NCBI GenBank assembly: GCA_030762895.1
Contig: JAUPTC010000020.1
Location: forward strand, 310,001 to 374,000
Direction: 5' to 3'
From: Sophora flavescens
Lineage: Eukaryota; Streptophyta; Magnoliopsida; Fabales; Fabaceae
DNA: 64,000 nucleotides
Positions 10,840 to 23,004 of the stretch are shown here, one piece after another; within the stretch, counting starts at the first letter, position 1; each line of letters starts with the position of its first letter. The translations under genes were made by a program, and so were the position numbers. The notes under the pieces were generated by a model that searched no databases, was not told the origin of the DNA, and worked only from the letters and a program-made list of their open reading frames with translations.

Positions 10840-11320
10840 TGACAACGGGTCGAGCGTGCGCTCTGCGATTCCCGCAAGTGTACCGGTCTGTCGTCAAGTA
10901 ATAAAAGATATCGAACCCACAGAGACTGTATTCCCGAATCGCAATTAATTTCGAATTGAGTGAATCTGGACTTTTTAGAGGATTTTTATGTTTTGAGTAA
11001 AAAGGGTTTTGAATTTGAAATTTAAAAGATAGATGAGCAGAAAACAATTAAAACAGAAAACAAATCTTTTTGGGGTTTTGATCTAAATGGATTCCTAGGG
11101 ATTTGGGTTACCTTTGAGGCTGTTTATGTTGCTAATCTGATTTACCTTTGTTGATTAACGAAATTGCCTTGAAGGCGAGTTTATCCTCTAATAGCTTAAG
11201 CTCCCTCTCGGGTTACAAAAGCCGTGCCCAATTGACCCGACCCCTACTCTCGTGGTAGTCGATCCCAGATTAGACCCTTTGCGCTTCGTGACAACTCGTT
11301 GCTCCTCGAGGGACGGCTTC
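10840..11320 (-). repeat. 3' LTR of element B, segment left of the nested insertion
   Basis: This is colinear with 33692-34142 of the 5' LTR. It begins TGACAACGGG on the + strand, which is the 3' terminus on the - strand. The last about 40 bp before 11320, and a few bases after 28230, have no counterpart in the other LTR, which has a short deletion there. The segment is cut at GCTTC (11316-11320), the target duplication of element C. Confidence 0.92.
11316..11320. other. Target site duplication GCTTC, left side of element C
   Basis: GCTTC precedes the C terminus TGGGACACC at 11321 and recurs at 28225-28229 after the opposite terminus GTGTTACA. Confidence 0.92.
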
Positions 11321-12532
11321 TGGGACACCCCGTTGTGCCCCATTGTATTATTACATTAAATCCTTAATTAGTTATTTACTTAATGTCGCGCGCTTATCGT
11401 TGAAAATACGTAAAAATTAAAAACTTAATTAATAATTAGATAACTTCTACAAATATACAACACACCAACTATTTTACATAAATACACACCTAAGTATCCT
11501 TTATCTTACACAACATTCTTATAACTAACGGAAACAAAACATCTTATGTGACTCACTGGCCTTAAACTAACTACACCACATTATTAGGATCAGTAGGTTG
11601 TTCTTCAACGTCAACTTCATATGGAACGTCGTTCAACTCTTCAACTATCTCCGTCTCGTATAGGGTTCCATCCATCTCCTCCGTAACATAGTCGTCCATA
11701 TGGTCTTCTAACGAAACAAAGTAGATATACACCAAAATACAGAAATAGGGAGATAAGAAACAGTTCTATCATCATAAGTGGAAAAGATTCATAGCATATA
11801 ATACAATAATAGTCATAGACACGCATCATTCAAAATCAACAATCATCCTCAATTCACTATATATCATCCTCTACCCTTCAACTCATGCAACTAGACCTTT
11901 ATGCTGATGTGGCCACTACTACTCTCGTCACACATCCCTCGTTAGGGATGCCGGTCGATCGCCCAAGTGACACGTTCCCCACGCCGGTGCACATTCTTAT
12001 CCATGGTAAGAATGCTCATGCAAAGCAATGACACTATAGCTGCACCTGTATCGTCGGTGCACACCCTGATTCTCTCTCTCACTCTGTCAAGGGTGCTCAT
12101 GCAAAGCAATGACACTATAGTTGCACAACCTAAATTCTAATTTGGAACGGTCCACGAGAACTTCGGACCTCGTGTATCTCAAATACACGGTTATGAACAC
12201 CAATGCAACATATGATTCTCACTGACTTTTATCAATAACAACCTAGTACCTCAAGCTTTTCCTCATAACCTCCACTTACATACTATATCACATTACTTCT
12301 ATACCATAATAGCGAGGCACTTCTAATTCATATTCAAAACTCTCACCCAAACAAAATACCTCCGAGCAATATTTATCTTTCCTTAAAATCATCTAAGCAT
12401 AGTATCAAACCCAGGCAGATCATGCATAACACATTAATCAACAGAATATTCAATTATCTCAATATCATATAAGGCAATTTATCACAACCAAATCATAATA
12501 GTTCAACCAAATAAATAACAAAGTCAGACTCT

Positions 12533-12626
12533 GTCACGACCGTGACAGACAACAAAGACAAGAATCCTACAACACAGAACCTGTCACGGCCTGGCCATGA
12601 CAACCATCATGGCCGTGACAGACAGC
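12533..12626. repeat. CG-rich palindromic words in LTR 1 of element C
   Basis: Words of the type TCTGTCACGRCCGTGACAGA occur at each end, with GTCACGGCCTGGCCATGAC between them. Repeated in LTR 2 (about 19143-19237) and LTR 3 (about 25761-25860). The same word family occurs in element B and, in altered form, in family A. Confidence 0.8.
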
Positions 12627-13176
12627 AAACATCCTCAATATCATAATTATTCAAACACCGAAACAATACGTCACATGCAGATGGAATACCTCAACCAGCG
12701 TATCACAAACAGTCAAAAGTAAATAATTCAAACATCCTCAAATATGAATAATCAACCTAAGGCGATAAACCCACAATTCCCAAATCGTCATTGGTTTTAC
12801 GGAAAAGATTTCAATACGATTTTGGTATTGTCGATTACTCGACCACTAGTAGGGTTTAGGTCGCCCTACACCATTATTATAAATTATATACTACTTATCG
12901 ATTCCGACGATGGAATGGTTCTTTCTCCCACCTGAGTTTGCACCGAAAACACGTACTCGACAATCCTCGTTATCCCGCCACGAGTTAACACAATCACCTT
13001 CAACCAAACAACATAATTATAATTAATCAACTAACACCCATCTACGACACTTTAGGGCTAGGTTCGGCCAAGACTTAGAATTAGGTTTAGTCATCTTTTG
13101 GGTCCTAATTACTAGAGTCTTAACTAACATAGATTACTTATTACATGACTAAAATTTGAAACAAAATCCTCTAACC

Positions 13177-13193
13177 TTTAGGGTTAGGGTTTA
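13177..13193. repeat. Telomere-like TTTAGGG words in LTR 1 of element C
   Basis: TTTAGGGTTAGGGTTTA is close to two and a half plant telomere units, and a further TTAGGGTTAGGGTT lies at about 13367-13380. Both are repeated in LTR 2 and LTR 3. They are too short and isolated to be a former telomere, and may act as telo-boxes. Confidence 0.55.
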
Positions 13194-13862
13194 GGCCAAG
13201 GGCTGACTTTTAGGGTTCAAAATCCTTAAAATTCTTAATCATGATTAAGTCATAGATTAATGATCCTTGATTAACCTAAATCATGGATTAGTGACTAAAC
13301 AACTAAAGTTGAAACTCAAAACTTTCTAACTCTTTTATACATAGATTCGGCCTCAACATAATCTTAGGGTTAGGGTTCTTAGTTTAATAAACCAACTTGG
13401 ATTTATTAATCATACATACTAATAGCTTGATTAACAAGATCATTAATGAAAACCATGAACAAAAACTCTACCAAACCTACTTTGATAGATTCGCCAAGGC
13501 TAGGTTTTCAAGAAAGAAATTTTTGATTGCTTCATGCTCTTGGATTTAGATAGTAGACATGATATCTAGAAGATAGAAAGTAGTTTCATCATCATTAGAT
13601 TTTCCTAGGATTTATTATGATTTTTCAAAGTTCTAGGGTTTGAAACTTGAAAATGATGAACCACCATGATATAAGTCTTGAATCAAGAAACTATCTAAAG
13701 AACATAGGCATGATTAAGAACAAAGATTAGGATTTACCTCTTGAGAATCAATGATGAAGACAATCCAAGAACTTGCTTTGAGAAACTTAGAACTAAGAAC
13801 TTAGAACTTTAGAGTTTTAGAAGACAACTAACCAAAGAACTAAATGAAAAGTGAGAGAAAGG

Positions 13863-13870
13863 TATTTATA
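13863..13870 (-). promoter_or_regulatory. TATA box, LTR 1 of element C
   Basis: On the - strand the sequence reads CTATAAATACC, followed downstream by pyrimidine-rich CTTTCTCTCAC. It is the best core promoter candidate in the LTR and is on the coding strand of gag. As this is the 3' LTR, transcription from it would run into element B sequence. Confidence 0.6.
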
Positions 13871-14106
13871 GTGTAAGTGGCGACATCTCAAGAAGAATCT
13901 AGATGAAGATGAGTTGTCATGTTAAAAGGATCAAAGTGCAATTAAGTTCCAAGGACCACATTGCAAAGATTCCAATAGTTGAAGGACTAGTTTGCAAATA
14001 GACAATAAAATGTCATGATGATGATTTTTGTCACATTAAATGCTAGCTTATCTTTGACTTAGTTGGCTGATTTTGGTGTCATAGATATTTTAGAGAAAAC
14101 CTAACT

Positions 14107-14155
14107 TGTTGAAGAAGATTTGTTGAAGAAGATTGTTGAAGAAGATTGTTGAAGA
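14107..14155 (+). repeat. Short tandem repeat (TTGTTGAAGAAGA-type) in element C LTR
   Basis: Three to four imperfect copies of a 14-15-bp word, TTGTTGAAGAAGATT. Repeated in LTR 2 near 20719-20767 and LTR 3 near 27340-27388. Confidence 0.7.
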
Positions 14156-14996
14156 AAAATCAAGAATGATGAAGAAAAGTGTGGAACATTCTAGAAAAAT
14201 CTTGATTCATCCATCAAATGAGAAAGTCATCTTCTCTCATGGGCTTATGTATTTGGGCTTGACACATTTGGGCTTAGTTTCATTTTCTTGTTTGTTGTGG
14301 GGCCCACTTGAAGATTTAAGCCTTTAAACCTAAGATAAGAAACTTAAATGGGCTTTATGGACTCAACTATGAACTAGAAAAGTTTGGGCTTCTAAGTCAC
14401 GACCATTTAAGGTTAGAAACAAGGATTCTAGCCCAATCCACTTGAAAAAACGAAAAAAAACTAATTTAGGGACATAAGGGTAATTTACAGAAAGTTCATG
14501 GACTTAACTGTAAATTTCGAAATTTTCTATTTAACCCTGAAAAACCTTCTAGACTTAAAAATATGATTCATCCCATTGAATCATCTCAAAATCCTAATAT
14601 AAACCCTCTATCCACTCTTAGAAACTCTAATTTCCCTTTCGTCGTCTACCCGATTACGTGTTCGCTTTGAAAAACGTAATTTATTTTATTTTTTTCTGAA
14701 AAAATTCTATCAATACAGAATCGTAGAAAATAAAATAATAAACTTAAGTCTTTCGTTCACGAATTAAAATTTGGTTTTCTGAGCAGTAAACTTTTACTGT
14801 CAGCGAAAACACAGAAAACGGCAGACCGGCTTCCGTCTGAATTTTCAACCAAAAACTTCCCCGTAACCTTATGAAAATAAGTATAACAAGGAAATGACCT
14901 TGGTTTATCCAAAATCATTTTCTAAGTCTCGGATAAAAATATATATTTATATATTTATTACCGACATTACAAAGCAGCGAAAATCGGGGTGTTACA

Positions 14997-15012
14997 TTAC
15001 TACCCCTCTTAG
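14997..15012 (-). promoter_or_regulatory. Polypurine tract, internal region 1 of element C
   Basis: On the - strand CTAAGAGGGGTAGTAA lies directly before the LTR start TGTAACACCCC, preceded by CGAGGACGAAATTTTTT. This context is characteristic of Del/Tekay-type chromovirus elements. Confidence 0.85.
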
Positions 15013-16387
15013 AAAAAAATTTCGTCCTCGGAATTTCTTAACTCAACACTAGACATCATCTTGTAATAGAATCTTAATCTAAAGCTCCAACAATATATTT
15101 CTCATCGTTGTTTTTCCCCTAGGTGACAGCGGTAACTTCATAACAAAATTCATTCTTATATCGTTCTATTTATCCTCAAAACAATCCATCACTACATTAT
15201 ATTCATTGTCCTTAACGTTTCACCTTGATCTATCATCCTTAAAGGACATAATTAAAACTTAATCATTTCATTCTTATTACTACTGATCCACTAGAGAACT
15301 TTATTTCAACATCTAACTCCCGCAATTAACACCACAATCAATTCCAACATTTAACTTCTACAATTAACCGCAATTAACACCACAATCAATTTCAACATCT
15401 AACTTCTATAATTAACACCTAAATCGAACTACCCTAACTTCCTACTTCATGTATCCAATCACAGTCTTAGTTCCTTAAAATGTATTTCACTATTCTAGAT
15501 TATATCAAAATCACACCTTTCAAGTCTCCAAATAAACATCTCAACATTACGTAATATAAAATCAAAAGAACAATACCTGTTAGGATTATCTAACTTAACA
15601 AATTTGAATTTCTCTAGTAACCTCCATTTACATCGAAAATCATCTTTTCTGCTCATATTCAACTTAGGTGAAATTACTATATACACTTTCGTTTACTCTT
15701 CCGAAACTCATACAATCCATCTTAACTACGATCATTAATCATTGCCCTAGATTCCATAATGATACTATGCCTCGATCAACATTTGATTTATAGTAATTGT
15801 CTTACTCACTGATACTGATCTTAATCTTACCAGTCATATCTATATCTCAAAACTCCCATCACATCCTATTTATCCTACTATAGGGAAACAATACTTAGGT
15901 ACTATACCTAGATTATATGTTGCTCAATCAAGTCTTTATTGCAATCCATAACCATCAGAGCTTAAGGAGAAATCCTAACTCACCATTTAAACAAGAACAA
16001 CATATCATTATAGCCATTATCTCAAAAATAAAAGGCTACAAAGCTTCAACCAAATCAATCATATACTAGCTAAGCTCCAAACTAATTCGTTATCTCTTTA
16101 TTATTTTCAAGGACTACCCATACTATCCAAATATATCAAGCTCTTAAGATAAAGTCCCCTTAATAACAATTATCCCACAACAATCTATACTTTCACTGTA
16201 ATTGATTTTAAACAAGTATGAAAACCACAACTGACTAACTAAAAAAAAAAAACTTGCGGATTTCCGTTACCATCTTCCGACTTTCCCACCAAGAGCACGA
16301 TTTCCACTTCCATAAGTTCATCGACAAGTGTTTACAATAAATGTCATATTCTTAACAACTATATGACACTGATGTCAAACACATACC
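14997..16387 (-). other. Non-coding 3' part of internal region 1 of element C
   Basis: The 1.39 kb between the gag stop codon and the 3' LTR shows no frame of meaningful length and no reverse transcriptase, integrase or RNase H motif in any frame that I can recognise. The polypurine tract lies at its very end (14997-15012). Confidence 0.8.
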
Positions 16388-17827
16388 TTATATGAGATCT
16401 GCAGAGTGAGAAGGTTCAGCTTCCGTCACTGTAAACACTCTCCCAGTGACCCACTGTCCGCAATCTCTAGCTATATGACCAGGTTTTCCACAGTGGAAGC
16501 AACTAGGTTTCTCCTTACAATTTCTAACATGATGAGGTCCTCCGCATCTAAAGCAAACCAAGCTCTTTTGCGGCTCCTGACCTGCTCCTGGATCTCTTCT
16601 CCTAGCTTCACCTCCATAACTTCCAGCTCCTTTACCAACAGCTACAGTCTGCTGCCCGTTTCTCTGTCTACACTTACGAGCATAATGACCTGGTTTACCA
16701 CAATGGAAACAACTAGGTTTTTCCGTGCAATCTCTAAAATGATGCGATCCTCTGCATCCGAAGCAAGCATAGACTTGTTGTTGTTGATCCGATCTAACCA
16801 CTAGTGTTGGTGCAGCTGTCTGCACTGGTTTAGTATATGGTCCCCATCTCCCTTGAGAACCACTCTCTACCCTCCTTGGAGAACCTGATCGATTAGGGCC
16901 TCGACTTCTTGGTTGTTTCATCTCAGCATCTTGCCTCTGGTCTATGCTGTCTATAGCACTGCAACTATCAACCAACTCCGGAAAACACTGAATATCTAAA
17001 TACACTACAGCTCTTCGCAGCTCATGTCGCAATCCTTCTTCAAACCTTCTACACCGCCAATCCTCATCTGGGAATCTCTGATAGAATTCTGAAAACTTAA
17101 TCAGAGCCTCAAAGCGTGATACATAATCGCCTACAGTCATGTTTCCTTGTCGAAGACTAGTAAACTTCCTCTCCTTCGCACGTCGGACTACATTCGGAAA
17201 ATAATTCTCGAAGAAGCATTCAGTAAACAACTGCCAGCAGATAATCCTACCCTCTAACTCCAGTAATCTTATCTTACCTCTCCACCAAGACTCTGCTTCT
17301 CCAGTTGGCATGTATGCAGCATAAGTCACTTTCCTCCCCTCCATGCAGCGCATGGTGTCAAATATCTTCTCTATCTCTTGTACCCACCATTCTGCCTTCT
17401 TTGGGTCATAGTCCCCTCGGAACTGTGGTGGCTTCCCTTTTAGGAAAATAATCAATTCTGCCTCCTCAGTTTCAATGGCTGTTATTTGATTCTGCAGTTC
17501 CTGCTGCTCTTTGTTTATTTGTAGCATCTTCGTATTCTGCTGTGTTTGAAATAGCAAGGTAGCAGCTATCGTTTCCATGATATTGGGAGTCGCAGATGAC
17601 TCTCCTCCATTTCCATTAGGATTAACCTCACCATTGTCAGCTCCAATGGTTCCCTCAGGAGTTCTATCGCTACTAATAATCGGACTTCTTCTTCCATTAG
17701 CCATGATTCTGTAACAGAAATCATCCTCTCTCATCAGTATGACATATAACACTACATAGACAGGTATATAAATACCATATGCCATACTAATGCTAATTAT
17801 CGCATCGGGTTCGGACACACTACCCAA
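16388..17827 (-). CDS. gag: Gag of element C, copy 1, with four CCHC-type zinc knuckles
   Basis: Gag packages element RNA into virus-like particles in the cytoplasm. The frame is intact at 479 codons. The likelier start is Met42 (17702-17704), because the preceding 41 residues look like leader translated by chance. A Ty3/gypsy capsid-type domain lies at about residues 150-290 (WWVQEIEKIF, SWWRGK, FTECFFENYFP, RRFEEGLRHELR). Four knuckles follow: about 355-367 and 425-437 are CX2CX4HX3C, one residue short of the standard spacing, while 373-386 and 443-456 are standard CX2CX4HX4C. The knuckles form two similar pairs joined by a 38-residue linker, so the pair was probably duplicated. No protease or polymerase follows. 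This is the only complete coding sequence among the gag copies of the window. Confidence 0.9.
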   Translation of the reverse strand: MGSVSEPDAIISISMAYGIYIPVYVVLYVILMREDDFCYRIMANGRRSPIISSDRTPEGTIGADNGEVNPNGNGGESSATPNIMETIAATLLFQTQQNTKMLQINKEQQELQNQITAIETEEAELIIFLKGKPPQFRGDYDPKKAEWWVQEIEKIFDTMRCMEGRKVTYAAYMPTGEAESWWRGKIRLLELEGRIICWQLFTECFFENYFPNVVRRAKERKFTSLRQGNMTVGDYVSRFEALIKFSEFYQRFPDEDWRCRRFEEGLRHELRRAVVYLDIQCFPELVDSCSAIDSIDQRQDAEMKQPRSRGPNRSGSPRRVESGSQGRWGPYTKPVQTAAPTLVVRSDQQQQVYACFGCRGSHHFRDCTEKPSCFHCGKPGHYARKCRQRNGQQTVAVGKGAGSYGGEARRRDPGAGQEPQKSLVCFRCGGPHHVRNCKEKPSCFHCGKPGHIARDCGQWVTGRVFTVTEAEPSHSADLI

Positions 17828-17916
17828 CTTCTAAGCATAGTTAAAATCCGATGTGGACTCAACTAGACACGGCCAGTAACACATCCTAGACCTCACAATC
17901 CGATTAGAATCGAACT

Positions 17917-17928
17917 GCTCTGATACCA
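17917..17928 (-). promoter_or_regulatory. Primer-binding site for initiator tRNA-Met, element C copy 1
   Basis: The - strand reads TGGTATCAGAGC, complementary to the 3' end of plant initiator tRNA-Met, five bases inside the LTR end at 17934. It sets the direction of element C as the - strand. Confidence 0.9.
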
Positions 17929-17933
17929 CCAAA

Positions 17934-20900
17934 TGAGACACCCCGTTGTGCCCCATTGTATTATTACATTAAATCCTTAATTAGTTATTTACTTAATGTT
18001 GCGCGCTTATCGTTGAAAATACGTAAAAATTAAAAACTTAATTAATAATTAGATAACTTCTACAAATATACAACACACCAACTATTTTACATAAATACAC
18101 ACCTAAGTATCCTTTATCTTACACAACATTCTTATAACTAACGGAAACAAAACATCTTATGTGACTCACTGGCCTTAAACTAACTACACCACATTATTAG
18201 GATCAGTAGGTTGTTCTTCAACGTCAACTTCATATGGGACGTCGTTCAACTCTTCAACTATCTCCGTCTCGTATAGGGTTCCATCCATCTCCTCCGTAAC
18301 ATAGTCGTCCATATGGTCTTCTAACGAAACAAAGTAGATATACACCAAAATACAGAAATAGGGAGATAAGAAACAGTTCTATCATCATAAGTGGAAAAGA
18401 TTCATAGCATATAATACAATAATAGTCACAGACACGCATCATTCAAAATCAACAATCATCCTCAATTCACTATATATCATCCTCTACCCTTCAACTCATG
18501 CAACTAGACCTTTATGCTGATGTGGCCACTACTACTCCTGTCACACATCCCTCGTTAGGGATGCCAGTCAGTCGCCCAAGTGACACGTTCCCCACGCCGG
18601 TGCACATTCTTATCCATGGTAAGAATGCTCATGCAAAGCAATGACACTATAGCTGCACTGTATCGTCGGTGCACACCCTGATTCTCTCTCTCACTCTGTC
18701 AAGGGTGCTCATGCAAAGCAATGACACTATAGTTGCACAACCTAAATTCTAATTTGGAACGGTCCACGAGAACTTCGGACCTCGTGTATCTCAAATACAC
18801 GGTTATGAACACCAATGCAACATATGATTCTCACTGACTTTTATCAATAACAACCTAGTACCTCAAGCTTTTCCTCATAACCTCCACTTACATACTATAT
18901 CACATTACTTCTATACCATAATAGCGAGGCACTTCTAATTCATATTCAAAACTCTCACCCAAACAAAATACCTCCGAGCAATATTTATCTTTCCTTAAAA
19001 TCATCTAAGCATAGTATCAAACCCAGGCAGATCATGCATAACACATTAATCAACAGAATATTCAATTATCTCAATATCATATAAGGCAATTTATCACAAC
19101 CAAATCATAATAGTTCAACCAAATAAATAACAAAGTCAGACTCTGTCACGGCCGTGACAGACAACAAAGACAAGAATCCTACAACACAGAACCTGTCACG
19201 GCCTGGCCATGACAACCATCACGGCCGTGACAGACAGCAAACATCCTCAATATCATAATTATTCAAACACCGAAACAATACGTCACATGCAGATGGAATA
19301 CCTCAACCAGCGTATCACAAACAGTCAAAAGTAAATAATTCAAACATCCTCAAATATGAATAATCAACCTAAGGCGATAAACCCACAATTCCCAAATCGT
19401 CATTGGTTTTACGGAAAAGATTTCAATACGATTTTGGTATTGTCGATTACTCGACCACTAGTAGGGTTTAGGTCGCCCTACACCATTATTATAAATTATA
19501 TACTACTTATCGATTCCGACGATGGAATGGTTCTTTCTCCCACCTGAGTTTGCACCGAAAACACGTACTCGACAATCCTCGTTATCCCGCCACGAGTTAA
19601 CACAATCACCTTCAACCAAACAACATAATTATAATTAATCAACTAACACCCATCTACGACACTTTAGGGCTAGGTTCGGCCAAGACTTAGAATTAGGTTT
19701 AGTCATCTTTTGGGTCCTAATTACTAGAGTCTTAACTAACATAGATTACTTATTACATGACTAAAATTTGAAACAAAATCCTCTAACCTTTAGGGTTAGG
19801 GTTTAGGCCAAGGGCTGACTTTTAGGGTTCAAAATCCTTAAAATTCTTAATCATGATTAAGTCATAGATTAATGATCCTTGATTAACCTAAATCATGGAT
19901 TAGTGACTAAACAACTAAAGTTGAAACTCAAAACTTTCTAACTCTTTTATACATAGATTCGGCCTCAACATAATCTTAGGGTTAGGGTTCTTAGTTTAAT
20001 AAACCAACTTGGATTTATTAATCATACATACTAATAGCTTGATTAACAAGATCATTAATGAAAACCATGAACAAAAACTCTACCAAACCTACTTTGATAG
20101 ATTCGGCCAAGGCTAGGTTTTCAAGAAAGAAATTTTTGATTGCTTCATGCTCTTGGATTTAGATAGTAGACATGATATCTAGAAGATAGAAAGTAGTTTC
20201 ATCATCATTAGATTTTCCTAGGATTTATTATGATTTTTCAAAGTTCTAGGGTTTGAAACTTGAAAATGATGAACCACCATGATATAAGTCTTGAATCAAG
20301 AAACTATCTAAAGAACATAGGCATGATTAAGAACAAAGATTAGGATTTACCTCTTGAGAATCAATGATGAAGACAATCCAAGAACTTGCTTTGAGAAACT
20401 TAGAACTAAGAACTTAGAACTTTAGAGTTTTAGAAGACAACTAACCAAAGAACTAAATGAAAAGTGAGAGAAAGGTATTTATAGTGTAAGTGGCGACATC
20501 TCAAGAAGAATCTAGATGAAGATGAGTTGTCATGTTAAAAGGATCAAAGTGCAATTAAGTTCCAAGGACCACATTGCAAAGATTCCAATAGTTGAAGGAC
20601 TAGTTTGCAAATAGACAATAAAATGTCATGATGATGATTTTTGTCACATTAAATGCTAGCTTATCTTTGACTTAGTTGGCTGATTTTGGTGTCATAGATA
20701 TTTTAGAGAAAACCTAACTTGTTGAAGAAGATTTGTTGAAGAAGATTGTTGAAGAAGATTGTTGAAGAAAAATCAAGAATGATGTAGAAAAGTGTGGAAC
20801 ATTCTAGAAAAATCTTGATTCATCCATCAAATGAGAAAGTCATCTTCTCTCATGGGCTTATGTATTTGGGCTTGACACATTTGGGCTTAGTTTCATTTTC

Positions 20901-21611
20901 TTGTTTGTTGTGGGGCCCACTTGAAGATTTAAGCCTTTAAACCTAAGATAAGAAACTTAAATGGGCTTTATGGACTCAACTATGAACTAGAAAAGTTTGG
21001 GCTTCTAAGTCACGACCATTTAAGGTTAGAAACAAGGATTCTAGCCCAATCCACTTGAAAAAACGAAAAAAACTAATTTAGGGACATAAGGGTAATTTAC
21101 TGGAAAGTTCATGGACTTAATCAGTAAATTTCAAATTTTCTATTTAACCCTGAAAAACCTTCTAGACTTAAAAATATGATTCATCCCATTGAATCATCTC
21201 AAAATCCTAATATAAACCCTCTATCCACTCTTAGAAACTCTAATTTCCCTTTCGTTGCGTCTACCCGATTACGTGTTCCGCTTTGAAAACGTAATTTATT
21301 TTATTTTTTTCTGAAAAAATTCTATCAATACAGAATCGTAGAAAATAAAATAATAAACTTAAGTCTTTCGTTCACGAATTAAAATTTGGTTTTTCGAGCA
21401 GTAAACTTTTCTTGTCACAATAAAACACGAAAAAAGCAGACCGCTTCCGTCTGAATTTTCAACCAAAAACTTCCCCGTAACCTTATGAAAATAAGTATAA
21501 CAAGGAAATGACCTTGGTTTATCCAAAATCATTTTCTAAGTCTCGGATAAAAATATATATTTATATATTTATTACCGACATTACAAAGCAAATAAAATCG
21601 GGGGTGTTACA
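17934..21611 (-). repeat. LTR 2 of element C (shared middle LTR)
   Basis: This 3678-bp LTR is colinear with LTR 1 and LTR 3. It is both the 3' LTR of internal region 2 and the 5' LTR of internal region 1. It begins TGAGACACCCC, where LTR 1 has TGGGACACC, and ends GGGGTGTTACA. Differences from LTR 1 are few and cluster at CTG/CAG and in the stretch 21400-21450. Confidence 0.92.
20476..20483 (-). promoter_or_regulatory. TATA box, LTR 2 of element C
   Basis: Same CTATAAATACC context as in LTR 1. From this position, transcription on the - strand would read into internal region 1 and its intact gag. Confidence 0.6.
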
Positions 21612-23004
21612 TTACTACCCCTCTTAGAAAAAAAATTTCGCCCTCGGAATTTCTTAACTCAACACTAGACATCATCTTGTAATAGAATCTTAATCTAAAG
21701 CTCCAACAATATATTTCTCATCGTTGTTTTTCCCCTAGGTGACAGCGGTAACTTCATAACAAAATTCATTCTTATATCGTTCTATTTATCCTCAAAACAA
21801 TCCATCACTACATTATATTCATTGTCCTTAACGTTTCACCTTGATCTATCATCCTTAAAGGACATAATTAAAACTTAATCATTTCATTCTTATTACTACT
21901 GATCCACTAGAGAACTTTATTTCAACATCTAACTCCCGCAATTAACACCACAATCAATTCCAACATTTAACTTCTACAATTAACCGCAATTAACACCACA
22001 ATCAATTTCAACATCTAACTTCTATAATTAACACCTAAATCGAACTACCCTAACTTCCTACTTCATGTATCCAATCACAGTCTTAGTTCCTTAAAATGTA
22101 TTTCACTATTCTAGATTATATCAAAATCACACCTTTCAAGTCTCCAAATAAACATCTCAACATTACGTAATATAAAATCAAAAGAACAATACCTGTTAGG
22201 ATTATCTAACTTAACAAATTTGAATTTCTCTAGTAACCTCCATTTACATCGAAAATCATCTTTTCTCGCTCATATTCAACTTAGGTGAAATTACTATATA
22301 CACTTTCGTTTACTCTTCCGAAACTCATACAATCCATCTTAACTACGATCATTAATCATTGCCCTAGATTCCATAATGATACTATGCCTCGATCAACATT
22401 TGATTTATAGTAATTGTCTTACTCACCGTCATCGATCTTAATCTTACCAGTCATATCTATATCTCAAAACTCCCATCACATCCTATTTATCCTACTATAG
22501 GGAAACAATACTTAGGTACTATACCTAGATTATATGTTGCTCAATCAAGTCTTTATTGCAATCCATAACCATCAGAGCTTAAGGAGAAATCCTAACTCAC
22601 CATTTAAACAAGAACAACATATCATTATAGCCATTATCTCAAAAATAAAAGGCTACAAAGCTTCAACCAAATCAATCATATACTAGCTAAGCTCCAAACT
22701 AATTCGTTATCTCTTTATTATTTTCAAGGACTACCCATACTATCCAAATATATCAAGCTCTTAAGATAAAGTCCCCTTAATAACAATTATCCCACAACAA
22801 TCTATACTTTCACTGTAATTGATTTTAAACAAGTATGAAAACCACAACTGACTAACTAAAAAAAAAAAACTTGCGGATTTCCGTTACCATCTTCCGACTT
22901 TCCCACCAAGAGCACGATTTCCACTTCCATAAGTTCATCGACAAGTGTTTACAATAAATGTCATATTCTTAACAACTATATGACACTGATGTCAAACACA
23001 TACC
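21612..23004 (-). other. Non-coding 3' part of internal region 2 of element C
   Basis: Nearly identical to 14997-16387, with the polypurine tract at 21612-21627. No gene seen. Confidence 0.8.

Larger units (their letters stand above)
11321..14996 (-). repeat. LTR 1 of element C (3' LTR on the - strand)
   Basis: This is a 3676-bp LTR with termini TGGGACACCCC and GGGGTGTTACA on the + strand. It contains a CG-rich palindromic cluster (about 12533-12626), telomere-like TTTAGGG words (about 13177-13193 and 13369-13380), a TATA box on the - strand (13863-13870) and a short GAAGAAGATT repeat (14107-14155). Small open frames at 11641-11829 and 12744-12935 recur only because the LTR recurs; I do not regard them as genes. 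Confidence 0.92.

Noticed and set aside
11641..11829. 62-codon frame recurring in all three element C LTRs (also 18254-18442 and 24875-25063)
   Set aside because: It recurs only because the LTR recurs. It is on the - strand but far downstream of the TATA box, with no domain.
12744..12935. 63-codon frame on the + strand recurring in the element C LTRs
   Set aside because: It runs antisense to the element, and in the third copy its length changes with small indels.
13177..13193. Remnant of a true telomere
   Set aside because: Only about two units, repeated identically in each LTR copy, so it is part of the retrotransposon.
14997..16387. Degenerate pol in element C
   Set aside because: I looked for reverse transcriptase (xxDD), RNase H and DD35E integrase motifs and found none; a translated database search would be decisive.
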